DNA of 64,000 nucleotides from GCA-2746365 sp963711255. GTDB lineage: Bacteria; Pseudomonadota; Gammaproteobacteria; SZUA-229. The position numbers and the translations under genes were made by a program. Below are positions 8,975 to 17,535 of this stretch, piece by piece. The notes below the pieces were generated by a model. That model was given only the letters and a program-made list of their open reading frames with translations, searched no databases and had not been told where the DNA came from. The stretch covers positions 108,816-172,815 of the forward strand of contig CAVQDO010000018.1 in NCBI GenBank assembly GCA_963711255.1. Direction: 5' to 3'. The stretch's first letter is position 1; every line of letters begins with the position of its first letter.

Positions 8975-9811
8975 ATGTTTCGTTATTGTTTAGGTGTTTA
9001 GTATTGCCGGCTATTGACTCTTGTTCCTGTGGTTTCGTGTTTTATGTTTCCTTTGGCGCTAATATTTTCGTTTGGTTGTTTACTTAGGCCTTGCGGTTCT
9101 CGCACCGCGGGCGAGTTACTCTTTTGTCAGCAGCAACAAAAGAGTAACCAGAAAAGTGCCGCCCCGACTTGTTTGCCCCGGGAGAAGCGTCCGGGGTACC
9201 TGACTTTGGGTATCTGTTCTTTTGGTTAGTTGCCTGACGAGCCCGCGCTGATGCGCCGTCCAGGCGCAGCATCACTAATTTCGCCGTCCATGGCGAAATT
9301 GCTCTACCAATGCCCCCAAAGTCAGCAAACAAAGGGGAAAAATCAAAGAAAACAACAAAGCAAAACACAAGAAACGAACAACTGCTTCTCCAGCTATGGC
9401 GCTGCGCGCCATGTTTTTTGCTGTGTTCTAGCTGGTGTTGTTGACTCTGTTGTTGACCTTGACTCTTCCGCCTTCGATAGCTGAATTTGCCAACACGTAG
9501 AGCAAATTCGCCATGGACGGCGAATTTAGTCACGCTGCGCCTGGACGGCGCATCGGGGCGGCTCGGGCCAAAGTAAGTAATAACACTTTAAGCAAGCACC
9601 AACGCCAATCGAATAGACACCCTCAAATTCAGGTTCCCCGGACGCTTCTCCCGGGGCTATCGAGTCGGCGGCGGCCTTTTCTGGTTACTCTTTTGGGCTG
9701 TAGCAAAAGAGTAACTCGCCCGCGGTGCGAGAACCGCGATGCCTAAGTATAGCAAATCGAAAGAAAATATTAACGCCAAAAGGAAATATAAAACGAACAA
9801 TGAATCAAACA
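8975..9811. repeat. Hairpin-array repeat element, copy 1
   Basis: This roughly 0.83-kb non-coding element has outer and inner parts that are imperfect inverted repeats of each other. Each arm carries a run of short perfect hairpins: GCGGT/ACCGC, ACTCTTTTG/CAAAAGAGT, CCCCGG/CCGGGG, TGCGCC/GGCGCA and AATTTCGCC/GGCGAAATT. In the centre is ATGGCGC/GCGCCAT. The far ends contain GGCGCTAATATTTTC and, inverted, GAAAATATTAACGCC. The whole sequence recurs in reverse orientation at 19798-20615. The element touches the stop codon of dsbD. Open frames inside it are short and appear to be by-products of the palindromes. Boundaries are approximate, by eye. Confidence 0.85.
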
Positions 9812-11671
9812 CTACTTAAGCGCACGCGTTACTTGCTGACTAAATTGCTCCGCCGGCATATAACCCACGACACGATAATTCTTCCGCTCATTACCTTCAG
9901 CATCAAAAAACATAATTGATGGCGGCCCGATGATGCCAAAGTGTTTATACAGTTCGGTGTCCTTGTCATCGTTTGGCGTTACATCAGCCTGCAGCAGCAC
10001 GACGTTTTCCAGTGCCTTTTGTACAGCAGGGTCGGTAAAGGTAAATGCTTCCATCTCTTTGCAGGAAACACACCAGTCAGCATAAAAATCCAGCATCACG
10101 GTTTTGCCGGCCGCTTTTGCGCTGGCAAGTTCTGCATTTAAACCTTCAACGCCTTTTATCTGCTTGAAGCTCAGGTGCTCAGCCTGCGTTACTGCACCGG
10201 ATGATCCGCCCAGGCCTTTTAATGGCTGGAACAGGTTGCGGTTACCGCCGGCCAGGCCAATAACAATAATAATGCCGTAAATCAGCAGTAAAACGCCCAG
10301 GCCTTTCCATAATTTTTTCCAGCCGCTGCTGCCTTCGCCAAGGCTGTCGACCGCGCCCATGTAGATGGCGGAAACAATGATTAATGCTGCCCATAGAGAC
10401 ATAGTGAAGGCAACCGGTGCAACCCTTTCCAGCAACCAGATAGCGAGACCCAGTAATAACACACCGAATACGGCTTTTACCGCATCCATCCACATGCCGG
10501 CCCTGGGCAGGAACTTGCCTGCTGATGCGCCGATCAGCAGCAGCGGGGCGCCCATGCCCATGCTTAATGAGAATAAAGCCATACCGCCGAGTACGGCATC
10601 GCCTGTCTCAGCGATATAAATCAGTGCGCCAACCAGTGGGGCAGTGACACAGGGACCGACGATGAGTGCCGAAAGAAAGCCCATGATGGCAACACCAACA
10701 ATGTTTCCTCCCTGCTGGCTGTTGCTAATGTTGGCCAGCTTGCTTTGAAAACTGGCTGGCATTTGCAGGTCGTAAAAGCCGAACATGGAGAATGACAGGC
10801 CAACAAAAATGATGGCGAAACTGCCGATGATCCAGGGGTTCTGGAACCAGGCCTGGATATTCTCGCCGGATAAGCCAACCAGTATACCAACCACGGTATA
10901 GGTCAATGCCATGGCGAGTACATACACTAATGAAAGATAAAAAGCTTTGCGTGTAGAAATGTCTTCACCCTGGCCAACAATAATGCCGGACAGGATTGGA
11001 ATCATCGGGAATACGCAGGGTGTAAAGGCGAGTAGTAAACCAGCACCGAAAAAGATAAGCAGGGTTAGCCAGGTATTGCCGCTGCGCAGTGCATTAGCAA
11101 TTTCATCCTGCTCTGAAACGGGCTCTTCGGCAGAGGATTGCGCCGTCGCAGCATTCTCGGCTGCAGCCGCCTGTGCGGCCGATATCGGTGATAGCTTAAC
11201 GGTAAATTTTTTCGTCTGTGGCGGGTAGCAGATTCCGGATATTTCCGAGCATCCCTGGTATTTAACCTTGAAAGTGACATCTTTATCACCATCATAGGAA
11301 TATTGGTAAGGCAAAACAGCTTCTGCGGAGTGGTGGAAAACATAAAGGGTCTTGTTAAAAACAGGATCATCTTTGGCTTCGCCGGCAGGCATTACCAGCG
11401 GCCTGGCGCTGATAGCCGCATCATCAGTGGTGATGTGCATTTTTTCACGATACAGGTAGTGGCCGTCTGCGATCACCCAACTGGCCTTAAACTGGCCCGG
11501 TTGTGAGTCGTGGCTGATTTTGAAGGCATCATCCGGATCGAGGATGTCATCCTGACCGCCAAGGCCGTCAAGCAGATTAAAGCTTTCTTCGGCCCAAACA
11601 GGTAAGCTGGAGGAAATGCCGATGCTGAGTAGTAGTAAAAATGAAAGAAAAAGTTTAAAAGATTTTTTCAT
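9812..11671 (-). CDS. dsbD: Thiol:disulfide interchange protein DsbD
   Basis: The 619-aa protein has all three DsbD parts. A signal peptide precedes a periplasmic alpha domain with two Cys (QGCSEISGICYPP). Eight or so membrane helices follow, with the redox Cys in LAFTPCVFPMIP and VGPCVTAPLVG. A C-terminal thioredoxin domain has ADWCVSCKEME. It carries electrons from cytoplasmic thioredoxin to periplasmic acceptors such as TlpA-type proteins. Its stop codon abuts the hairpin repeat, and it is divergent from fxsA. Confidence 0.97.
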   Translation of the reverse strand: MKKSFKLFLSFLLLLSIGISSSLPVWAEESFNLLDGLGGQDDILDPDDAFKISHDSQPGQFKASWVIADGHYLYREKMHITTDDAAISARPLVMPAGEAKDDPVFNKTLYVFHHSAEAVLPYQYSYDGDKDVTFKVKYQGCSEISGICYPPQTKKFTVKLSPISAAQAAAAENAATAQSSAEEPVSEQDEIANALRSGNTWLTLLIFFGAGLLLAFTPCVFPMIPILSGIIVGQGEDISTRKAFYLSLVYVLAMALTYTVVGILVGLSGENIQAWFQNPWIIGSFAIIFVGLSFSMFGFYDLQMPASFQSKLANISNSQQGGNIVGVAIMGFLSALIVGPCVTAPLVGALIYIAETGDAVLGGMALFSLSMGMGAPLLLIGASAGKFLPRAGMWMDAVKAVFGVLLLGLAIWLLERVAPVAFTMSLWAALIIVSAIYMGAVDSLGEGSSGWKKLWKGLGVLLLIYGIIIVIGLAGGNRNLFQPLKGLGGSSGAVTQAEHLSFKQIKGVEGLNAELASAKAAGKTVMLDFYADWCVSCKEMEAFTFTDPAVQKALENVVLLQADVTPNDDKDTELYKHFGIIGPPSIMFFDAEGNERKNYRVVGYMPAEQFSQQVTRALK

Positions 11672-11896
11672 GGTTTCAGGTTCTGCGTATTGTTGAAATC
11701 AGCCGGAATCATCAGCAATGACTTAGACAGGCATAAATTTTTAGATTCAAAGTATATGAACAAAGTATGTCCCTGCTCTGTCCACTTATGTATGAATAGT
11801 TAATATTAACAAAGAAACCCTTAAAAACACCTTAAATAATAACTATTACTCAATTATCCATTAATCCAGAACCTATATTAAGAAGACTTTAGTCCA

Positions 11897-12385
11897 ATGA
11901 AAATGCGCTGGCCCCTGTTATTTATCATAATTCCACTGGTGGAGTTATATTTTATTATCGTTGTAGGTGAAGTCATTGGTGCTTTCTGGACCGTGATACT
12001 GGTGCTGTTGACAGCAATGATTGGCGTTAACCTGTTACGTTTTCAGGGAATGAGTACATTGACCCGGGCGCAGCAGAATATGGCGCAGGGCCAGATTCCG
12101 GCAATGGAAATGATGGAAGGCGTGGCACTGGCTATTGGCGGCATTTTGCTGATTACACCGGGGTTCATTACCGACAGTATCGGTTTTTTATGCCTGATTC
12201 CCGCCACCAGGCAGGCAATGATTCGATTTATAATGGCCCGTGCCAGTATTCACACAGCCTTTTCAGGCCCTGATGGCGGTTTTCAGTCCAGCAGTCGGCC
12301 GCACCGAAACAGCAAAAAAGCGTCAGATCAGTCCCAGGCAAAAGTCGGCCGTACCATCGAGGGCGAATACCGCCGCGAAGACTGA
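11897..12385 (+). CDS. fxsA: FxsA family membrane protein
   Basis: The 162-aa protein has the FxsA domain: LLFIIIPLVELYFIIVVG at the N-terminus, a conserved TPGFITDSIGFLCLIP stretch, and two or three membrane helices. A polar, Ser/Arg-rich tail follows. E. coli FxsA (suppressor of F exclusion of T7) lies upstream of groESL, as here, so synteny agrees. The biochemical role is not known. Confidence 0.92.
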   Translation: MKMRWPLLFIIIPLVELYFIIVVGEVIGAFWTVILVLLTAMIGVNLLRFQGMSTLTRAQQNMAQGQIPAMEMMEGVALAIGGILLITPGFITDSIGFLCLIPATRQAMIRFIMARASIHTAFSGPDGGFQSSSRPHRNSKKASDQSQAKVGRTIEGEYRRED

Positions 12386-12489
12386 TTATCGCTCTCGACT
12401 CACTATTTTCGCCAATTTTTCAGTTGCAGCCCTTGTAATTCGTAAATTCGACCCAATTAATCAGACAACATTCTTTTGGTGCCTATTAC

Positions 12490-12517
12490 TTGACTCCGAA
12501 GTATTCGTCATTATGAT
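12490..12517 (+). promoter_or_regulatory. Sigma70-type promoter of groESL
   Basis: TTGACT (12490-12495) and TATGAT (12512-12517) are spaced by 16 bases, close to the housekeeping consensus. The CIRCE operator begins at the last base of the -10 box, so a repressor bound there would block transcription. Confidence 0.7.
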
Positions 12518-12543
12518 TAGCACTCACATCAGCCGAGTGCTAA
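12517..12543 (+). promoter_or_regulatory. CIRCE operator (HrcA binding site) upstream of groES
   Basis: TTAGCACTC-N9-GAGTGCTAA matches the CIRCE consensus exactly, 40 bases before the groES start. CIRCE is bound by the heat-shock repressor HrcA, so groESL is predicted to be under negative HrcA control. No hrcA gene is in the window. Confidence 0.93.
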
Positions 12544-12583
12544 TTCAGATTTTTATTATTTTAAATTTAGAGGAAAACAAGAC

Positions 12584-12874
12584 ATGAAAATACGTCCATT
12601 ACACGACCGCGTAGTCGTCAAACGTATGGAAGAAGAACGTACCAGTGCCGGTGGCATAGTTATTCCAGATTCAGCAACCGAAAAGCCTGTTAAAGGTGAA
12701 GTTGTTGCCGTTGGTAATGGCAAAGTAAGTGACTCTGGCGAAGTTCATGCACTGGAAGTAAAAGTGGGTGATCAGGTTTTATTTGGTAAATACTCGGGCA
12801 CAGAAATCAAAATTGATGGTGAAGAGATCCTGATTATGCGCGAAGAAGACATCCTGGGTGTAATAGCTGCATAA
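12584..12874 (+). CDS. groES: Co-chaperonin GroES
   Basis: This is a 96-aa protein of standard length with the N-terminal MKIRPLHDRVVVKRMEEE and a mobile loop around ERTSAGGIVIPDSATEKP. The C-terminal part has VLFGKYSGTEIKIDGEE. It forms the heptameric lid of the GroEL chamber. The ATG has a good ribosome site (AGAGGA) about 7 bases upstream, and groEL follows after 48 bases. Confidence 0.99.
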   Translation: MKIRPLHDRVVVKRMEEERTSAGGIVIPDSATEKPVKGEVVAVGNGKVSDSGEVHALEVKVGDQVLFGKYSGTEIKIDGEEILIMREEDILGVIAA

Positions 12875-12922
12875 GCTGTCATCACGTAAACAAATTAAAT
12901 ATTAGTTAAGAGGAATTTAGAT

Positions 12923-14563
12923 ATGACAGCAAAAGACGTACGTTTTGGCGATGACTCACGTAGCCGCATGGTTAATGGTGTGAACATTCTTGCCAACGCA
13001 GTAAAAGTAACATTAGGCCCGAAAGGCCGTAATGTAGTATTAGAAAAATCATTCGGTGCACCAACCATCACCAAAGATGGTGTTTCTGTTGCAAAAGAAA
13101 TTGAACTGGAAGACAGATTCGAAAACATGGGTGCGCAGATGGTGAAAGAAGTTTCATCACAAACATCGGATATCGCAGGTGACGGTACTACCACTGCGAC
13201 CGTCCTGGCGCAGGGTATTGTTCGTGAAGGCATGAAATCTGTTTCTGCCGGCATGAATCCAATGGACCTGAAACGCGGCATCGATAAAGCAACCATTGCT
13301 GCTGTTGAAGCATTACGCAAACTGTCAAAACCTTGTGCGGATACCAGTGCAATTGCTCAGGTAGGCACTATTTCTGCAAACTCTGACTCAAGTGTTGGCG
13401 ACATTATTGCTGAAGCGATGGACAAAGTGGGTAAAGAAGGTGTTATCACAGTAGAAGAAGGTACATCGCTGGATAACGAGCTGGACATCGTTGAAGGTAT
13501 GCAGTTTGACCGTGGTTACCTGTCACCTTACTTTGTGAACGATCAGGAAACGATGAGTGCTGACCTGGAAAACCCGTTCGTTTTATTGTTCGATAAGAAA
13601 ATTTCAAACATCCGTGAATTATTGCCAACATTAGAAGCTGTGGCCAAATCAAGCCGTCCGCTGTTAATTGTTGCTGAAGATGTTGAAGGCGAAGCACTTG
13701 CAACATTAGTTGTAAACAGCATGCGCGGCATTGTGAAAGTTTGTGCGGTTAAAGCACCAGGTTTCGGTGATCGTCGTAAAGCTATGATGCAGGATCTTGC
13801 TGTATTGACTAAAGCTGTTGTAATTTCAGAAGAAGTTGGCCTGTCATTAGAAAAAGCAACTCTGGAAGATTTAGGCACAGCTAAACGTATTACAATTACT
13901 AAAGAAAACACAGTGATTGTTGACGGTGCTGGTTCTGGTAAAGACATTAAAGCACGTGTTGATCAAATACGTACACAGATTGATAATGCCACTTCTGACT
14001 ACGATATCGAAAAACTTCAGGAACGTGTAGCTAAATTAGCTGGCGGTGTTGCAGTAATTAAAGTTGGTGCGGCAACTGAAGTAGAAATGAAAGAGAAAAA
14101 AGCACGTGTTGAAGATGCTCTGCACGCAACTCGCGCAGCGGTTGAAGAAGGCGTAGTGCCTGGTGGCGGTGTTGCACTGATTCGTGTATGCGCAGCGGTA
14201 GATAAAGTTGTTGGTGATAACCACGACCAGGAAGTTGGTATCGCAATCGCACGCCGTGCAATGGAAGATCCATTACGTCAAATCGTTACAAATGCAGGTG
14301 AAGAAGCATCTGTAGTATTAGCAAATGTTGCAGCCAAGAAAGGTAACTACGGTTATAACGCGGCAACTGGCGAATACGGCGATATGATTAAAATGGGTAT
14401 TCTTGATCCTACAAAAGTTACCCGTACTGCATTACAAAATGCAGCATCTGTAGCTGGCCTGTTAATCACTACTGAATGCATGGTTGCTGAGATTCCTCAG
14501 GAAAATGCACCAGCGGGCGGTGGTGATATGGGTGGTATGGGTGGAATGGGCGGCATGATGTAA
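12923..14563 (+). CDS. groEL: Chaperonin GroEL
   Basis: The 546-aa protein matches GroEL throughout. Visible parts are the N-terminal KDVRFGDDSRSRM, the ATP-binding LGPKGRNVVLEKSFG, DGTTTATVLAQ, and a C-terminal Gly-Met tail (GGMGGMGGMM). It forms the double-ring folding chamber with GroES. Ribosome site AAGAGGA precedes the ATG. An intrinsic terminator follows about 40 bases after the stop. Confidence 0.99.
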   Translation: MTAKDVRFGDDSRSRMVNGVNILANAVKVTLGPKGRNVVLEKSFGAPTITKDGVSVAKEIELEDRFENMGAQMVKEVSSQTSDIAGDGTTTATVLAQGIVREGMKSVSAGMNPMDLKRGIDKATIAAVEALRKLSKPCADTSAIAQVGTISANSDSSVGDIIAEAMDKVGKEGVITVEEGTSLDNELDIVEGMQFDRGYLSPYFVNDQETMSADLENPFVLLFDKKISNIRELLPTLEAVAKSSRPLLIVAEDVEGEALATLVVNSMRGIVKVCAVKAPGFGDRRKAMMQDLAVLTKAVVISEEVGLSLEKATLEDLGTAKRITITKENTVIVDGAGSGKDIKARVDQIRTQIDNATSDYDIEKLQERVAKLAGGVAVIKVGAATEVEMKEKKARVEDALHATRAAVEEGVVPGGGVALIRVCAAVDKVVGDNHDQEVGIAIARRAMEDPLRQIVTNAGEEASVVLANVAAKKGNYGYNAATGEYGDMIKMGILDPTKVTRTALQNAASVAGLLITTECMVAEIPQENAPAGGGDMGGMGGMGGMM

Positions 14564-14596
14564 GCTTTTTACATCAGGCGCATTTATCCTTAATGC

Positions 14597-14630
14597 CAAA
14601 AAAAGCCCCGCTTATGCGGGGCTTTTTTTA
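14597..14630 (+). terminator. Intrinsic terminator of groESL
   Basis: AGCCCCGC-TTAT-GCGGGGCT forms an eight-pair GC-rich stem with a four-base loop, followed by seven T. A run of A precedes it, so it could also work in the other direction. Confidence 0.93.
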
Positions 14631-14757
14631 TGCCTGGTGAAAGTCGTTATGAAAATCAGTAAGGTGCTTTAACGGCTGCTTTATTGAAACTGTCCATCAG
14701 TAAGAATTGTCACTGTATAATTGGTTTACACTTTCACTACCTGCAGGATAATAAGTC

Positions 14758-15117
14758 ATGATGAGGGCATGTTTTACAATTCTGATTTTTCTAGCCTGCA
14801 CGAATGCTGTCGCTGATGTTCCCGACGAACAGCTCGCGGAGATTGAACACCTGATGACGTTTATCGCAAACAGTCGTTGTATAATTAATCGCAATGGTAC
14901 AGATTACCCGGCGGAAAAGGGCATTGAGCATATTCAAAATAAATATGATTATTTTAGAAATGATATTAATAGCAGCGAAGAGTTTATCGAGTATTCAGCG
15001 ACAAAGAGTACCATGAGCGGGAAGTATTACACGGTGACATGCCCCGGTAAGCAAACCGTGAAAACGCAGGACTGGCTTCTGAATGAATTAAAACGATTCA
15101 GGTCTGCGAATAATTAA
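14758..15117 (+). CDS. DUF5329 family exported protein
   Basis: The 119-aa protein has a short signal peptide (cleavage near AVADVP). The mature part has family features: EIEHLMTFIANSRC, RNGTDYPAEKGIEHIQNKYDYF, ATKSTMSGKYYTV and a C-terminal WLLNEL. The function of the family is unknown. The second ATG, one codon later, is an equal start candidate. The next gene is a lipoprotein on the same strand 90 bases on. Confidence 0.75.
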   Translation: MMRACFTILIFLACTNAVADVPDEQLAEIEHLMTFIANSRCIINRNGTDYPAEKGIEHIQNKYDYFRNDINSSEEFIEYSATKSTMSGKYYTVTCPGKQTVKTQDWLLNELKRFRSANN

Positions 15118-15207
15118 AGATTTAAATTTTATTGAGAGTTAATGTAAGCAATGCGTCGAATAAGTTTACTGGTGCTACCCGGTTTCAAATATGTGTAAAA
15201 CTCAAAT

Positions 15208-15801
15208 ATGATAAAAATACTGCCATTGATTGTTGTTTTGTTAACAGGCTGTTCCAGTACGCCGCCAAAAAACATAAATAACAGTTGCGCCATCTTTGAA
15301 GAGAAGGGTGACTGGTATGATGACGCCAAAGACAGTTTTGAGCGCTGGGGTGTTCCTATACATTTGCAACTGGCGTTTATACACCAGGAGTCACGTTTTA
15401 AATACGATGCCAAAACGGAAATGGAATATTTTTTATGGGTTATTCCTATTGGCCGTAAGTCATCCGCTTATGGTTATGCCCAGGTAAAGGATGGAACCTG
15501 GGACTGGTATAGTAAATCAACGCGAAACTGGGGTGCCGACCGCGATGATTTTGATGACGCCGTCGATTTTATTGGCTGGTACGGCAAGATGAGCTACGAT
15601 AAATTAAAAATTTCCAAGTGGGATGCCTACAACCAGTACCTTGCTTATCATGAAGGTCATGGTGGTTATAAACGAAAAACATATAACAGCAAGCCGTGGC
15701 TGATCAAGGTCGCGCGCAAGGTCGACAAGCGTGCTAAAAGTTACCGCGCACAACTGGCTACCTGTGAAGATGAGCTAAATTCCGGCTGGTGGATTTTTTA
15801 A
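15208..15801 (+). CDS. Lipoprotein with lysozyme-like transglycosylase (SLT) domain
   Basis: The 197-aa protein starts with a lipobox signal (VVLLTGCSS). A lysozyme-like fold follows, with a probable catalytic Glu in AFIHQESRFKYDA, then SAYGYAQVKDGTWDWY and YLAYHEGHGGY, typical of soluble-lytic-transglycosylase-like proteins. It probably cleaves peptidoglycan from the outer membrane. Its stop codon overlaps the start of the next small gene (TAATG), showing translational coupling. Confidence 0.8.
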   Translation: MIKILPLIVVLLTGCSSTPPKNINNSCAIFEEKGDWYDDAKDSFERWGVPIHLQLAFIHQESRFKYDAKTEMEYFLWVIPIGRKSSAYGYAQVKDGTWDWYSKSTRNWGADRDDFDDAVDFIGWYGKMSYDKLKISKWDAYNQYLAYHEGHGGYKRKTYNSKPWLIKVARKVDKRAKSYRAQLATCEDELNSGWWIF

Positions 15802-16025
15802 TGACTGATAAATTTAAGAGCCCTGGTTCAACATCAGGTTCGACGCAAACCGAAAAACCAGTTCCCGGTGTTACCAGGGAACAAAGGATTTCAGACGAAG
15901 GTCTGCAGCGGCTTGAAAAACATTTGAAGTCAGGTGCAAAGATAAGCCAGCAGGTACTACAGCAGTGGGTGAAGCGATATGGAAACGCTGCTACTTTAAT
16001 TATTGATAAATATAAAAAGGACTAG
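15801..16025 (+). CDS. Small hypothetical protein coupled to the SLT lipoprotein
   Basis: The 74-aa protein is hydrophilic, with a Ser/Thr/Pro-rich first third and a helical C-terminal part (EGLQRLEKHLKSGAKISQ). It has no signal peptide or recognisable motif. The ATG overlaps the lipoprotein stop by one base. A longer reading from 15789 is possible but runs into the upstream gene. I do not recognise the family. Confidence 0.6.
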   Translation: MTDKFKSPGSTSGSTQTEKPVPGVTREQRISDEGLQRLEKHLKSGAKISQQVLQQWVKRYGNAATLIIDKYKKD

Positions 16026-16187
16026 CGCTGTATTTTAGTCCTGTATCTGTCGCCAGGTACGTTGAAGGTGGCAAATTATCAGTGTTACTGGCAGGGTTTA
16101 TAACGTATTATATCTGGAAGAATAACGCCCATATTAATTAACCGTCCGATAGCATAACTTCGGGCCATCATATAAGCGGAAAATGTT

Positions 16188-16895
16188 TTGACTAAACGAA
16201 TTACATTAACGCAGGCCTGGAATGGAAATGCTGATTGCCTCAACTGCACCATACGCAGTACGGCTCTGTTTGCCGGTTTAACCGAAGGTGATTTTGAATC
16301 TTTACACGAACCTGTTGAACAGATTACGCTTCAGCCTGGTAGCGTGTTATACAAAATCGGTGATAGCGGGCACCATCTTTTCACTGTTCGCAGCGGTTTA
16401 ATAAAGCTGGTTCAGTATTTGCCAGATGGTTCACAGCGTATCGTCCGACTGGCATGCGGCGCTGATGTACTGGGACTGGAAATGCTGTCGGGTGATCAAT
16501 ATGAGCATGAAGCGGTGGTTTTGCGAACCACCGAGTTATGCCGCTATCCAGGCGAAGCGGTTAACCGTCTGAGTCTGCAAAACCCGAAAATGCATCGCGA
16601 CCTGATGTCTACCTGGCAAAAAACACTAAATGATGCGGATACCTGGATTACCCGGTTTTCAACCGGTTCGTCGCGTAAACGCATGGCTAATTTATTACTG
16701 TTATTAAGCGAAACAGAAGATCCATCGGATTGCTACCTGTTAAGCAGGGAAGATATCGGTTCAATATTAAGTATAACTATCGAAACGGCCAGCCGAACTA
16801 TTTCAGATTTTAAACGCGCCGGTTTAATTCATGAGATTAGTCATAATCACTTTAGCCTGGATATTCCGGAACTAGAAAGCATCGTCGAAGGTTAG
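16188..16895 (+). CDS. Crp/Fnr family transcriptional regulator, Fnr-like
   Basis: The 235-aa protein has a cyclic-nucleotide-binding-like domain (about residues 28-145) and a C-terminal winged helix with the recognition helix ITIETASRTISDF. E199, S202 and R203 match the residues by which E. coli FNR reads TTGAT half-sites. Three of the four FNR iron-sulfur Cys have counterparts (C17, C20, C118), but the fourth N-terminal one is replaced (position 26 is Ala). C90 is an extra Cys. The start at 16188 is TTG with GCGGA upstream. FNR-like boxes occur in front of three genes in this window. Confidence 0.88.
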   Translation: MTKRITLTQAWNGNADCLNCTIRSTALFAGLTEGDFESLHEPVEQITLQPGSVLYKIGDSGHHLFTVRSGLIKLVQYLPDGSQRIVRLACGADVLGLEMLSGDQYEHEAVVLRTTELCRYPGEAVNRLSLQNPKMHRDLMSTWQKTLNDADTWITRFSTGSSRKRMANLLLLLSETEDPSDCYLLSREDIGSILSITIETASRTISDFKRAGLIHEISHNHFSLDIPELESIVEG

Positions 16896-16978
16896 TCTGC
16901 ACTCTTTGTGATGGAGAGGTGATGCGTATCTTCTATACCTCAACAAATTGCCTCACGCAGCAAGACTGTATCTAAAAA

Positions 16979-17020
16979 CTGATAAAAATCAATGATTAAA
17001 TATTAGTGATCTCTTATAAT
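16979..17020 (+). promoter_or_regulatory. FNR-type class II promoter of the globin gene
   Basis: CTGATAAAAATCAA (16979-16992) fits TTGAT-N4-ATCAA with one mismatch. A perfect -10 box TATAAT lies at 17015-17020. The expected start site near 17027 puts the centre of the box at -41.5, the exact position for FNR-activated class II promoters. No -35 box is needed in that arrangement, and none is seen. Confidence 0.75.
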
Positions 17021-17045
17021 CGACCGCGGGAGGTAGGTGGTTGTT

Positions 17046-17468
17046 ATGAGTGATTTAGCTGAAAGTCTGTATTCTCGCCTCGGTGGTGAGGCTGTATTAC
17101 GTGCGTTTGTTGATAAGCTTTATGATGTAATGGAAACAACACCGGAAGTCAGTCATATCAGGGAGATGCATTCGTCAGATTTGTCGCATGCACGCGATCG
17201 ATTATTCCTGTTTTTAAGCGGCATGCTGGGTGGTCCGCCACTCTATATGGAAGCTTTTGGCCCGCCGCGTCTGAGACGTAAACACCTGAAATTCGAGATT
17301 GGTAATACTGAGCGTGATCAGTGGCTTTACTGTGCGCAACAGGCAGTCGACCAGCTGGAAATTGCCGGATATCTTCGTGAAGAACTGATGAAGGATCTAT
17401 CCGTCATGGCCAACCACTTGCGCAATAAAGAGCCTGATCTTGATCAGCCCCGAATGACCCCTGAATGA
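17046..17468 (+). CDS. Truncated haemoglobin (globin), probably group II
   Basis: About 140 aa with the 2-on-2 globin pattern: YSRLGGEAVLRAFVDKLYDVM at the N-terminus, then LSGMLGGPPLY, and the proximal haem-binding His in LRRKHLKFEIG. Trp in RDQWLYCAQQAV is typical of group II. Such globins bind oxygen or nitric oxide. The upstream FNR-type promoter predicts induction at low oxygen. A GTG at 17037 is an alternative start, but the ATG 17046 is better placed behind GGAGGT. Confidence 0.88.
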   Translation: MSDLAESLYSRLGGEAVLRAFVDKLYDVMETTPEVSHIREMHSSDLSHARDRLFLFLSGMLGGPPLYMEAFGPPRLRRKHLKFEIGNTERDQWLYCAQQAVDQLEIAGYLREELMKDLSVMANHLRNKEPDLDQPRMTPE

Positions 17469-17535
17469 ACACCGGATAAATACCGGATAAACCCTTTAGC
17501 TAAGGTATAACCCTTATTTCCTCGGAGCCATCATC

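Noticed and set aside
9014..9746. Several open frames of 70-150 codons inside the first repeat element
   Set aside because: They read through palindromic hairpins and occur on both strands with similar peptides. They have no ribosome sites and no domain features, so they are by-products of the repeat.
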